Source of the DNA: Planctomycetota bacterium
GTDB taxonomy: Bacteria > Planctomycetota > UBA1135 > UBA2386
Length of the DNA stretch: 34,879 nt
Direction of reading: 5' to 3'
NCBI GenBank assembly: GCA_016793305.1
Contig: JAEUHU010000100.1
Span: 1 to 34,879, forward strand
The notes beneath the pieces are model-generated. The model was not told the DNA's origin. It searched no databases and worked only from the letters and a program-made list of their open reading frames with translations. Position 1 is the stretch's first letter. Each line of letters starts with the position of its first letter. A program made the translations under genes and the position numbers. Below, one piece after another: positions 24,305 through 32,444 of this stretch.

Positions 24305-26215
24305 GCCGGCCTCCGCGGCCGGCGGCATCGTGCCACTGGCGTAGGCGTCGAACATGCGGCGGTAGACCCCGTTCTTGGCGAACAGCTGGTCGTGGGTCCC
24401 GGTCTCGACGACGCGCCCCTTCTCCAGCACGACGATCTGGTCGGCACCGACGATGGTCGACAGCCGGTGGGCGATGACGATCGACGTGCGCCCCTTGCGC
24501 ACGGCGTCGAGGGCCTTCTGCACCAGCCGCTCGCTCTCGGAGTCCAACGCCGACGTCGCCTCGTCGAGGAACAGGATCGCCGGATCGCGCACGATCGCCC
24601 GAGCGATCGCGATGCGCTGCTGCTGCCCACCCGAGAGGTTGCCACCACGTTCGCCGACGACCGTGTCGTAGCCCTGCGGCAACGACGCGATGAAGTCGTG
24701 GATGTTGGCCGTCCTCGCCGCTGCTTCGATCTCGGCCTGCGTCGCGCCGGGCTTGCCGCACTCGATGTTCGCGCGGATCGACGCGTTGAACAGGAAGGAC
24801 TGCTGGCTGACCACGGCAGTGTGCGCGCGGTAGTCGGCGAGGCGGAGCTCGCGCAGGTCCTGGCCGTCGATCACGATGCTGCCCTGCGTCGGCTCGTGGA
24901 ACCTCTGGATCAGGTCGACCGTGGTCGTCTTGCCGCTGCCCGACTCGCCGACCAGCGCCACGGTCTTCCCCGCGGGCACGTGCAGGTCGAGACCGCGCAG
25001 CACCGGCTCGCCCCCATACGAGAACCCGACGTCGCGCAGTTCGATCTCGCCACGCACCGTGGGGACGGGACGCCCCCCGCTGGCCGCCTGGTCCACCGGC
25101 TCCCGGAGGATGCGATCGATCCCGTGCAGAGCTCCTGCGGACTCCATCAGCACGTGGTAGCTGCGGGTCAGGCGCTTCACGTGCTGGTAGGTCGTGGCCA
25201 ACGGCATGATCACCAACGCGACGTCGTCGAAGTGGATGTCCTTCTCGACCAGCACCACGTAGCCGAGCAGCACCAGCAGCACACCGAACCCGAGCTGGTA
25301 GCCGACGAACGTCTGCGCCATCGACCGCCCCTTCGCGCGCAGCATGTGGTGCGCTCGCTGCAGGAACGTCGCCGTCGTCGCTTCGAAGTCGCGCAGCATC
25401 GGCGCTTCGAGCTGGAATGCCTTGACCGTCCGGATCCCGTTCAGGATCTGGTTGAGCGACTCGGTCGTCTCGCCCATCGCCTGCAGGCTCTTGCTGCTGC
25501 GCTTGCTGACCCGGCGGCCTTGGCGATACAGCGGGATCACCATGGCCGGGACCATCACCAGCAGCACCCACAGGGCCTGCGGCACGAACCAGGCGAGGAT
25601 CATCACGTTGCCGAGGATCATCAGCGGATCGACGACGACGTTGTCGCTGGCCAGCTCGAACGAACGCTGCATGACCTGCGTGTCGTTCGTGACCTTGCTG
25701 ATCAGGTCGCCCATGCGCTGCCGTCCGAAGTAGCGCACCGGCAGGTGCAGGAAGTGGCGCGCGAGTTCGCCACGCAGGTCGGCGACGATGCGGATCGCGA
25801 ACAGGCGCGAGACCGTCTGCACGAAGTAGATCGTCACCGCCCCGAGCAGCCCGCACAGGACCGCGACGGCGCCGCAGGCGACCACGACGTTCATGCCCGG
25901 GTGCTCGAATGCGTAACCGAGCGCGTGGGCGAGGTCGTTGGCGAATCCCCGGAACCAGACGTTGAAGTCCTCGCCGATTCTCTCGGCCAACCCAGTCGCC
26001 CCGCCGCCTTCGGTGGCACCACCGCTGGGCGGTGTCTTCTCGGCCATCTCGGCCATCAGCGGCTTCACCAGTACGAACGGTAGCTTGGTGAACAGCGCCT
26101 CGAGGAAGCCGAAAGCGAGCATCGCGGCGACCATGCCCCTGTAGCGGCAGATCGCAGCCCAGAGCCGCCGGAACAGCGCCCGCATGCTGGCGCGCGAATC
26201 GGAGGGTTCCGTCAC
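24287..26215 (-). CDS. MsbA-like ABC exporter (fused TMD-NBD)
   Basis: A 642-residue half-transporter, expected to work as a homodimer to flip or export a lipid or drug. The N-terminal TMD (about 25-365) has six TM helices and the LRGELARHFLHLPVRYFGRQRMGDLISKVTNDT coupling segment common to MsbA-type proteins. A Gly/Thr-rich loop (about 58-100) enlarges the first periplasmic loop. The NBD has Walker A GESGSGKT (423-430), Q-loop SQQSFLF, signature LSGGQQQRIAIARA (527-540), Walker B ILFLDEATSALD and the H-loop IAHRLST. The start is GTG at 26215; Met11 is an alternative. It is located 54 bases downstream of the SurA-like gene. The substrate is unknown; lipid A core or another envelope lipid is plausible. 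Confidence 0.92.
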   Translation of the reverse strand: MTEPSDSRASMRALFRRLWAAICRYRGMVAAMLAFGFLEALFTKLPFVLVKPLMAEMAEKTPPSGGATEGGGATGLAERIGEDFNVWFRGFANDLAHALGYAFEHPGMNVVVACGAVAVLCGLLGAVTIYFVQTVSRLFAIRIVADLRGELARHFLHLPVRYFGRQRMGDLISKVTNDTQVMQRSFELASDNVVVDPLMILGNVMILAWFVPQALWVLLVMVPAMVIPLYRQGRRVSKRSSKSLQAMGETTESLNQILNGIRTVKAFQLEAPMLRDFEATTATFLQRAHHMLRAKGRSMAQTFVGYQLGFGVLLVLLGYVVLVEKDIHFDDVALVIMPLATTYQHVKRLTRSYHVLMESAGALHGIDRILREPVDQAASGGRPVPTVRGEIELRDVGFSYGGEPVLRGLDLHVPAGKTVALVGESGSGKTTTVDLIQRFHEPTQGSIVIDGQDLRELRLADYRAHTAVVSQQSFLFNASIRANIECGKPGATQAEIEAAARTANIHDFIASLPQGYDTVVGERGGNLSGGQQQRIAIARAIVRDPAILFLDEATSALDSESERLVQKALDAVRKGRTSIVIAHRLSTIVGADQIVVLEKGRVVETGTHDQLFAKNGVYRRMFDAYASGTMPPAAEAGSGGAE

Positions 26216-26269
26216 AGGCCCGCCATGCTACGGCAAGGGGGCCTGGGAACCGAGCTCACGCCAGCCGCT

Positions 26270-27895
26270 TCACTCGAACTTGGTGCGAGCGACGACTTCG
26301 CGCGCCCATTCGAGGAAGCGCGTGGTGAGGAAGTCCTCGCGGACCAGTTCGCGCTCGCGCTCGTTCTTGACGTCGACCCGACGGCGTGCCGGGGTGCGCG
26401 AGTTGACGCGCGCGATGAACCAACCGTCCGCACCTTGGATCGGGCCGATCGTCTTGCCGACCGGTGCGTCGAAGAACAGGAATTCGGCCAGCGAGAACCC
26501 GTCGAGCAACTGGGTGAACTCGCTCTCGCGCAGCTGCTGGCGCACCTGGTTCAACGGCAGCAGTCCGAGGCGCCCCTTCTTCTCGTCGGTGGCGAAGAAC
26601 TCCTTGTGCTGCTCGATCGCCTGGTCGAGGGTCATCTTCTTCGCCTCGAGATCGGCGAAGGCCGCTTCGCAGCGCTGCTTCGCGCGCTCCATGCCGTCCG
26701 GCTCCCAACCACCACTCTGCGGGTTGCGGGCCTGGAACGGCAGCAGCGAGATGTCGACCTGGCCGTCGGCGAAGAACGGCGCGCGCTTGTCGGCGTGCGC
26801 CTGCAGCGCCTCGTCGGTCATCTCGTCCTTCAGCAGGTTGCTGAACGAGGTGATCAGACGCCAGCGGGCGCGGAACGCCTCGAGGCACGGGAAGCCGCGG
26901 AACCGCGTGGCGATCACCTCGACGGTGAACGGCGTGGTGTCGTACGGCTGGCGGTACTCGTCGTAGCGCTTCTTGAACTCCTCGTCGGTGACGTAGGCGC
27001 CCTTGGCGACCAGCTCCTGCCGCAGCGCCTCGCGCACGGCGACCTCCTGCAGGGCCCGTTCGAGGTCCTGGACGAACAGGCCCTTCTTGACGAACTCGAA
27101 GGCGTCGACGGTCGACCACTCGAAGTCGTTGACGCGCAGCACCACTTCCGGCGGCAGGCCGTCCGAGCCGTAGCGGATGTCGCTCCAGTTGCGCAGACCC
27201 TTCTGCACGAACTGGCGCATCATGTTGAGCCAGAAGTCGGGCATCTTGCGCGGCGCACCCTTCTCGTCGACGAGGTTGCCGGTCTGTTCGAGCTGGTCCA
27301 GGAACTTCTGGCCCTGCTCCCCTTGGTTCTGCGCCTTGATCGCTTCCTTGGTGATCTCCGGCCAGTCCTTCACCGTGCCCGGGAAGAACACGCGGTCGAA
27401 CAGGATCGCCTCACGACGCTGCTCCAGGAAGGTCTCGCGGCTCAGCCCGTACTGCGAGCGGACCACGTCCCAGAAATCCACCCCGGGGTGCTTCGACTCG
27501 AAGTCCGCCTTCATCGGGGCCAGTTGCTCGAGCACCACCTCGTCGGTGACGAGGAACTCCTCGGCGCGGCGCTTGCCGGACGCGACCTGCTTCTGGATCT
27601 CCTCGAGGATGAAGAAGTTCGCGACCTTGGCCTCGACCAGCTTGCCGCCGGCGAGGTAGACCGCCTCGCGCATCACGGCGCGGACATCGAGGGTCTGGCC
27701 GTTGATCTTCAGGTCCGAGAGCACCTTGGCGCGCTCCTCGACCAGGGCGTCGTTCAGCTTGTCGATGTCGCGCCTCAGGCTGGTCAGCTTGGCGGCATCC
27801 TGGGCGGCAGGATCCTGGGCGACGACTGGTTGCGCGACGAGGGTGGAGGCGACGACAGCCGCGATCGTGGCGGCCAAGGCGGAAGCACGGAGCAT
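26270..27895 (-). CDS. SurA/PpiD-like periplasmic peptidyl-prolyl isomerase
   Basis: A 541-residue exported protein with a Sec signal peptide (SALAATIAAVVASTLVAQPVVAQ, about 4-26). The N-terminal half is helical and charged, as in SurA chaperone domains, with two SurA-N-like stretches around INGQTLDVRAVMREAV and RVNDFEWSTVDAFEFV. A parvulin-type domain follows toward the C-terminus: FFATDEKKGRLGLLPLNQVR, then APVGKTIGPIQGADGWFIARVNSRTPA, resembling the parvulin pattern of G-x-L-G, G-x-v-x-p-v and G-w-h-i-i-k-v. The usual first parvulin strand (x-H-I-L) is not clear, so catalysis is uncertain. It probably assists folding of envelope proteins. It lies upstream of the ABC exporter on the same strand. 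Confidence 0.82.
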   Translation of the reverse strand: MLRASALAATIAAVVASTLVAQPVVAQDPAAQDAAKLTSLRRDIDKLNDALVEERAKVLSDLKINGQTLDVRAVMREAVYLAGGKLVEAKVANFFILEEIQKQVASGKRRAEEFLVTDEVVLEQLAPMKADFESKHPGVDFWDVVRSQYGLSRETFLEQRREAILFDRVFFPGTVKDWPEITKEAIKAQNQGEQGQKFLDQLEQTGNLVDEKGAPRKMPDFWLNMMRQFVQKGLRNWSDIRYGSDGLPPEVVLRVNDFEWSTVDAFEFVKKGLFVQDLERALQEVAVREALRQELVAKGAYVTDEEFKKRYDEYRQPYDTTPFTVEVIATRFRGFPCLEAFRARWRLITSFSNLLKDEMTDEALQAHADKRAPFFADGQVDISLLPFQARNPQSGGWEPDGMERAKQRCEAAFADLEAKKMTLDQAIEQHKEFFATDEKKGRLGLLPLNQVRQQLRESEFTQLLDGFSLAEFLFFDAPVGKTIGPIQGADGWFIARVNSRTPARRRVDVKNERERELVREDFLTTRFLEWAREVVARTKFE

Positions 27896-28047
27896 CGGAG
27901 TCTCGATCGAAGGAAAGGGGCGGGGAGTCTAGCAGCGGGCCAGCGCGAAACGAGCCGAGCCCGGCATTCCTCCCAACAAACCCGTCCCTCGAGGCCACCC
28001 CGCGCCTGACCTGCACCGAGCCAACCCGTAGCATCGACGCCTCGCCC

Positions 28048-28731
28048 ATGAGCTACGACTTGCGCACGATCGCGTTCGCGGCAGAGATCCTGTACCCGCC
28101 GCTGCAGCTGCGCGCCGACCTCGTGCAGGCCGTGCACAACACGCTCTACCGACAGCCCGGCAACGGTTACCAGAACTTCCAGGTGGCCCCCGACGGCATC
28201 CACCTGAGCAACCTGCCGCAGGCCCCCGGCCAGGTCTCTTCGGCGACGTTCACCTGGAACCGGCTGATCCTGCGCGAGGAGCTGCGGGGCGTTGCCGTCG
28301 AGGACTTCGCCACCCGGGTCGTCAACGTCACCAGCACCGCGTTCCAGACGCTGGGCATTCCCACCTCGATCGCCTCGCAGTTCGTGGTGCGCTCGCTGGT
28401 CGCACCACGCCATTTCCGCGACGGGCGTGAGTTCCTCGGCAAGCGGCTGGTGGCGCCCGGTTCGGACGCCTGGGCCACGCTGGGCCGCCCGCTGCACTCG
28501 CTCGGCGTCCGCCTGGTCTTCCCCCCGTCGGCAACCGACCCGTCGACCTTCCAGGTCCGGGTCGAGACCTGGCCGCAGGACCCCCGCTCGCTGTGGGTCG
28601 AGAACGTCGGCAACTTCCCCGGGCCGGTCGCCGCCGCCGACGCCCCCCAGTTGGCCAATCCGCTGTTCTCCACCTACCGTTACCTCAGCGGACCGGTCTG
28701 CGAGTTCCTGAGTTCCCTCGACACCCCGTGA
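28048..28731 (+). CDS. Unrecognised 227-residue protein, first gene of an envelope operon
   Basis: I do not recognise this protein. It has no signal peptide or TM segment. Features are an N-terminal block AEILYPPLQLRADLVQAVHNTLYRQPGN, then GIHLSNLPQAPGQVSSATFTWNRLILREEL, a middle FQTLGIPTSIASQFVVRSLVAP, and a C-terminal RVETWPQDPRSLWVENVGNFPGPV. The mix of beta-rich segments with LVFPPS...FQVRVETW recalls TIGR04255-like proteins only loosely. The start is an ATG following a 152-base divergent gap with the SurA-like gene. That gap shows no clear promoter or hairpin and presumably holds both promoters. The gene ends in a GTGA overlap with the next. Confidence 0.72.
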   Translation: MSYDLRTIAFAAEILYPPLQLRADLVQAVHNTLYRQPGNGYQNFQVAPDGIHLSNLPQAPGQVSSATFTWNRLILREELRGVAVEDFATRVVNVTSTAFQTLGIPTSIASQFVVRSLVAPRHFRDGREFLGKRLVAPGSDAWATLGRPLHSLGVRLVFPPSATDPSTFQVRVETWPQDPRSLWVENVGNFPGPVAAADAPQLANPLFSTYRYLSGPVCEFLSSLDTP

Positions 28732-29405
28732 ACGGCTCCCCCCTTCGCCGCCTCTTCGCACCGATCGCCACGCTGCTGCTCGCCGGCACCGGGTGCAGCG
28801 ACAAGCCGGTCGCCGAGACGCGCCTCCTGGTGCTCGACGGCATCGAGATCCGCCTCGACGAGCTCACTCCGTATCTCGACTTCCTGCTCGACAGCGTACC
28901 CGAGGGAGGTCGCAAGACCGCGGTGCAGCGAGTGCTCGAGGAACACCTGCTGCCGCTGCGCCTCGCCGAGCGCGCGTTTCCGAGCGAACGCGCCGAAGCC
29001 CGGACCCGGGCCGAGACCATGCAGCAGATCGCCGGCAACGCAGCCGAGCTCGAACTGCACGCCTCGGCGATGCCGACGAAGCGCCGCACCAACTACCCGC
29101 GACTGCACGCGCGTCTGCCCGTCGCGATGTTCCTGTTCAAGCCGGAGAACCTCGGTTCGGTCAGCGACGTTCTGGCGATGCCCGAGGGCTTCGTGCTGGT
29201 CGGCTCGTTCGACCTGCACGACAACGTGCATGCCCTGCAGCAGTCGGTCGACGGGATCGAGGTCGGCTTCTTCACCCACGGCGGCGCCGAATTCCGCGAC
29301 TGGCTCGCCGCCGAGAAGGCGCGCGTCGCCGGCAAGCTGACCTTCGTGCATCCCGACTACGTGTTCGCCCTTCCGGACTGGATCAAACCCCTGCAGAAGC
29401 CGTGA
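28728..29405 (+). CDS. Putative lipoprotein with SurA-N-like region
   Basis: A 225-residue protein starting at GTG, with bases overlapping the previous stop (GTGA). The N-terminus is PLRRLFAPIATLLLAGTGC, a basic plus hydrophobic stretch ending in Cys at about residue 22. This suggests a lipoprotein signal, although LAGTGC departs from the strict lipobox. The region LVLDGIEIRLDELTPYLDFLLDSVPEGGRKTAVQRVLEEHLLPLRLAERAF resembles the N-terminal chaperone helix bundle of SurA/parvulin proteins (n-g-x-x-I...l...l-x-x-l-i-x-x-x-L...a). No parvulin catalytic domain follows; the C-terminus is EVGFFTHGGAEFRDWLAAEKARVAGKLTFVHPDYVFALPDWI. A periplasmic chaperone role is a guess from this similarity and from the envelope context. 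Confidence 0.7.
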   Translation: MNGSPLRRLFAPIATLLLAGTGCSDKPVAETRLLVLDGIEIRLDELTPYLDFLLDSVPEGGRKTAVQRVLEEHLLPLRLAERAFPSERAEARTRAETMQQIAGNAAELELHASAMPTKRRTNYPRLHARLPVAMFLFKPENLGSVSDVLAMPEGFVLVGSFDLHDNVHALQQSVDGIEVGFFTHGGAEFRDWLAAEKARVAGKLTFVHPDYVFALPDWIKPLQKP

Positions 29406-30283
29406 CCAGAAGCCCCTCCGTCCGTGCCGCGGCGTTCGCCGCGTTGCTCTCGTCGATTCCGTCCTGGTGTGCGGCCCAGCAACCCACCCCTCCGGCCCCG
29501 ACGCCAGCACCATCACCTGCCACGACCCAGCTGGCGGAGTGGCCGAAGGTCGGCGACGTCGACCGCAAGAAGATCGTCGGCGCGATCGGCCAGTTCACCA
29601 AGCCCGAGAAGAGCCTGCACGCTCCGGCCCACAAGCGACTGGTCGAGCTCGGCGACCTCGCCGCCCCGCTGGTGATGCTCGCCGTCAGCGATCGCACGCT
29701 GGAGGCCAATGCGCCCCTCTACGCGGTGCTCGACGAACTGCTGCAACCGCGGCACGCCGCCTTGATGGCGCGCGAGACCAAGAAGCCGCAGAGCGAGTTG
29801 CGGCGCTACCTGACGCTCCGGCTGGTCCGGTTCCAGGACCCGGCCCAGGTGCCGACGCTGCAGGAGCTGGCCAAGGACAAGGACGAGCAGACGGCGTTCT
29901 ACGCCTCGCTCGGCCTGCTGGCCTTGAAACAGAAGGAGGCGCTGCCGGCGACCCTGGCGTACGCCCGCACCCACTGGGCGGAGGTGACGAAGCTGGTGGC
30001 CGAAGTGCTGCCGGCGGCGCGCTCCACCGAGGCCGCGGACTGGGTGATCGGCGCGATCGGCAAGGCCTCGGCGGTCGAGCAGATGACCGGCCTGCGCCTC
30101 TTGCGCTACCTGTTGCCGAAGGAGCGCGCCGCCGAGCTGAAGCCGTTCCTGAAGGCGAGCGACCACACCGTGCTGCGCGAGGCGATCAACGCCGCGCGCG
30201 TGGTGCACGGCGAGGAACCGATCGAGAACCTGCCGGTGTTCCAGGCCGTGAAGCACCAGCAGGACTGGCTGAAGAAGCTGTGA
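29402..30283 (+). CDS. Secreted helical-repeat (HEAT-like) protein
   Basis: A 293-residue protein. The GTG start overlaps the previous stop (GTGA). An N-terminal hydrophobic stretch (AAAFAALLSSIPSWCAAQQ) looks like a signal peptide, followed by a Pro/Ala/Thr-rich linker (20-40). From residue 60 onward it is predicted-helical with repeated two-helix units: KRLVELGDLAAPLVMLAVS, PTLQELAKDKDEQTAFYASLGLLAL, AEVLPAARSTEAADWVIGAIG, and AELKPFLKASDHTVLREAINAARVV. This suggests HEAT-type repeats that form a scaffold for protein contacts. No catalytic motif is seen. It sits third in the four-gene unit. Confidence 0.7.
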   Translation: MTRSPSVRAAAFAALLSSIPSWCAAQQPTPPAPTPAPSPATTQLAEWPKVGDVDRKKIVGAIGQFTKPEKSLHAPAHKRLVELGDLAAPLVMLAVSDRTLEANAPLYAVLDELLQPRHAALMARETKKPQSELRRYLTLRLVRFQDPAQVPTLQELAKDKDEQTAFYASLGLLALKQKEALPATLAYARTHWAEVTKLVAEVLPAARSTEAADWVIGAIGKASAVEQMTGLRLLRYLLPKERAAELKPFLKASDHTVLREAINAARVVHGEEPIENLPVFQAVKHQQDWLKKL

Positions 30284-30336
30284 CCCGGTCGCCGACCGGC
30301 CGAACCCGCCCGCCGAACCCACCGTTCCGCCCCGCC

Positions 30337-31602
30337 ATGCGCCGACTCGCGATGCTGCTGTCGTTCGTCCTCGTGGCTCCGAGCGCCCTCGCGCAGGAGA
30401 AGGACAAGCTGCCCAAGTGGCGCATCGACCCGTACACGAAGAACGACCCGGAGGCGATGGCGAAGGCCGGCTACCTGAACTTCGGCCCGTTCCGCTTCGG
30501 CGGCATCGGCGATCAGGTGGTGCAGTCGACCGAGATCGACGCGGCGCTCGAGCCGGTGCAGGTGCTGTGGCTCGAGACCGCACACTTCCGGATCGGGGTC
30601 AACCTCAACGAGTGGGTCGTGCCGGTCGACCTGCCGACCCGGACCAAGATCCGCGCCGAGCTCGAGGAACTGCAGCAGAAGCTGCCGAAGGTCAACCCGA
30701 AGGCCAAGGTGCTCGACCCGTGGCTGCGCGCGCACATGATGGCGCAGCGCTGCGAGAAGCTCTACGCCGAGACGCAGCAGCTGTTCGGCGTCACCGACAA
30801 GGACTTCCCGGCCGACGAGAGCAAGGTGATCCGCATGCCGGGCGCCCGCTACATGGGGCAGGGCCCGTACCTCGGCATGCAGGACAAGTTCCTGGTGCTC
30901 GCCACGCAGAAGATGGCGACCTTCCAGACCTACATGAAGCGCTTCCTCGGCAAGGACCACAAGTTCGCGCAGAGGTGGCATTTTCGCGAGAACCACTCGA
31001 TCCTGATCGCGCTGCCGATCGAGTCGGAGGAGTTCCCGCTGAAGCACGACACGGCGCTGCACTGCGCGCTGGCCTTCAACCTGAGCCAGAACTTCCTCGA
31101 TGGCTTCCGGCACTACTCCTACAACCTGCCGGTCTGGCTGCGCGAGGGCTTCGGGCACTGGAATTGCCGCCGCGTCGACACCAAGTGGCCGAACTTCACC
31201 GGCGACGAGGGCGGCATGCCCGACGTGCGCGTGGTCGACAAGTGGCACGTGCTGACGCGCAACCTGATCGCCCAGGGCAAGGTGTCGAGCTTCGCCGAGA
31301 CCGCCGGCTGGCGCAGCTTCACCGACATCAAGTTCCCGGACCACGTCGCGATCTGGTCGCGCGTCGACTGGCTGCTCGCCCAGGACGCCGGCAGCCCCCC
31401 CACCACCGGGGCCGGGCCCGGCACCAAGTGGCAGAAGTTCCTGTTCGCGATCAAGGGCCGCGTCGACGCCGAGTGGAACGCCGACCAGAACGACCTGGTC
31501 GGCGCGATCCGCGACGCGCTCAAGGACGCCTACGGCGTGTCGACGCTGGACATCGACACGAAGTGGGCCGAGTGGGTCAAGGCGACCTACCCTGCGCAGT
31601 GA
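30337..31602 (+). CDS. Secreted gluzincin-like protein with degenerate HExxH motif
   Basis: A 421-residue exported protein; the signal peptide is MRRLAMLLSFVLVAPSALAQ. The ATG at 30337 gives a clean signal peptide. A GTG at 30280, in the GTGA overlap style of its neighbours, would add 19 unlike residues. The region LHCALAFNL (241-249) followed by LPVWLREGFGHW (264-275) resembles the HExxH...W-L-x-E-G helices of MA-clan peptidases. However, the site reads H242-C-A-L-A, so the catalytic Glu and second His are missing, while the third-ligand-like Glu270 remains. It may be a pseudo-peptidase or a fold used for binding. Other conserved-looking parts are QVLWLETAHFRIGVNLNEW and RMPGARYMGQGPYLGMQDKF. 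The function is unknown. Confidence 0.72.
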   Translation: MRRLAMLLSFVLVAPSALAQEKDKLPKWRIDPYTKNDPEAMAKAGYLNFGPFRFGGIGDQVVQSTEIDAALEPVQVLWLETAHFRIGVNLNEWVVPVDLPTRTKIRAELEELQQKLPKVNPKAKVLDPWLRAHMMAQRCEKLYAETQQLFGVTDKDFPADESKVIRMPGARYMGQGPYLGMQDKFLVLATQKMATFQTYMKRFLGKDHKFAQRWHFRENHSILIALPIESEEFPLKHDTALHCALAFNLSQNFLDGFRHYSYNLPVWLREGFGHWNCRRVDTKWPNFTGDEGGMPDVRVVDKWHVLTRNLIAQGKVSSFAETAGWRSFTDIKFPDHVAIWSRVDWLLAQDAGSPPTTGAGPGTKWQKFLFAIKGRVDAEWNADQNDLVGAIRDALKDAYGVSTLDIDTKWAEWVKATYPAQ

Positions 31603-31609
31603 CGGCGCC

Positions 31610-31646
31610 CGGGCCGAACCAGGCCCGAGCCCAGGCTCAGCTCGGG
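31610..31646. terminator. Convergent hairpins between the envelope operon and the minus-strand unknown gene
   Basis: Two overlapping dyads lie between or over the convergent stops. CGGGCC/GGCCCG has a 6-base loop (31610-31627). CCCGAGC/GCTCGGG has a 9-base loop (31624-31646). They share bases, so only one can form at a time. The position 7 bases after the plus-strand stop suggests a terminator acting on one or both strands. There is no T-tract. Confidence 0.45.
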
Positions 31647-32341
31647 TCCCACAGTGTGAAGCGGAACACCGGCAGCAACGCCAGCAGCGAGCCGTGCACC
31701 CAGGCCTGCGCCTCCGGCCCCATCGCCACCGCGTCCTCCTTCGGCAGCTGCCGCTGCACGTGCAGCCAATGGTTGCCCGGTGTGTAGTGCGAGAGCATCT
31801 CCTTGACCTCGGCCGCCTTCGCCTGCGCGCACCAGTGGTCCTTCTTCCAGTCGTGCAGCTTCAGGTTGAAGCCCGCCGGTAGCGCCTTCAGCAGCTGGCA
31901 GAACTCCTCGAGCTTGCCCGCGTCGCCGAGCAGCTTCTTCTTCAGGTTCTCGCCGTCCCACCACGCCTGCGGGTGGATGCGCAGCGCCGCTTCGACGATC
32001 TGGTCGTCGAGGCACACCTCGAGCACGGTCTGGATGTAGTGCGTCTCGGCGTCCTTGCCGAGCGCGTCGCCGAACACGGCGGCGATCTTCTTCCGTTCCT
32101 TCGGCCCGCGGCACAGGTAGGCGCGCTGTTCGCGCACGCGGTAGCTGTTGAACGTGTAGGGATGGTGCAGGCCGGCCTGGGCGCTGAGTTCGGTGCCGGC
32201 CGCCTTCGCCGCCTTGGCGACGCCGTCGACCATCGCCTTCAGCTTGCGGCGCACGGACAGGCGCAGCGCGTTGTACTCGGGGTCGTCCTGACGGTGCTTC
32301 TCGTAGGCCTTGAAGTCGCGTTCGAGGAATGCTTCGGACAT
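31637..32341 (-). CDS. Unrecognised soluble 234-residue protein
   Basis: I do not recognise a family. The protein has no signal peptide or TM segment. It is charged and helical at the N-terminus (FLERDFKAYEKHRQDDPEYNALRLSVRRKLKAMVDGVAKAAK), followed by HHPYTFNSYRVREQRAYLCRGPKERKKI and a C-terminal part with LKALPAGFNLKLHDWKKDHWCAQAKAAEVKEMLSHYTPGNHWLHVQRQLPK. The alternation of helices and YTFNSYRVREQRAYLCR-type strands suggests an alpha/beta domain that could handle nucleic acid or act as a nuclease-like fold, but no catalytic set is apparent. It is divergent from the acyltransferase gene, with 103 bases between starts, and convergent with the envelope operon. Confidence 0.7.
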   Translation of the reverse strand: MSEAFLERDFKAYEKHRQDDPEYNALRLSVRRKLKAMVDGVAKAAKAAGTELSAQAGLHHPYTFNSYRVREQRAYLCRGPKERKKIAAVFGDALGKDAETHYIQTVLEVCLDDQIVEAALRIHPQAWWDGENLKKKLLGDAGKLEEFCQLLKALPAGFNLKLHDWKKDHWCAQAKAAEVKEMLSHYTPGNHWLHVQRQLPKEDAVAMGPEAQAWVHGSLLALLPVFRFTLWDPS

Positions 32342-32444
32342 GGCGCGGACCGTCACCGACCGCCAGGGGCGAAGCAAGCTCGGAACGGCGCAGCTTGGCT
32401 CTGTGTTGGCCCGCACTTCACGCGGCCGCGCACGATGCGGGACC

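Noticed and set aside
30280..30336. GTG start at 30280 for the gluzincin-like protein
   Set aside because: It keeps the GTGA pattern but puts 19 Pro/Arg-rich residues before a normal signal peptide. The ATG at 30337 is more likely, but the question is not closed.
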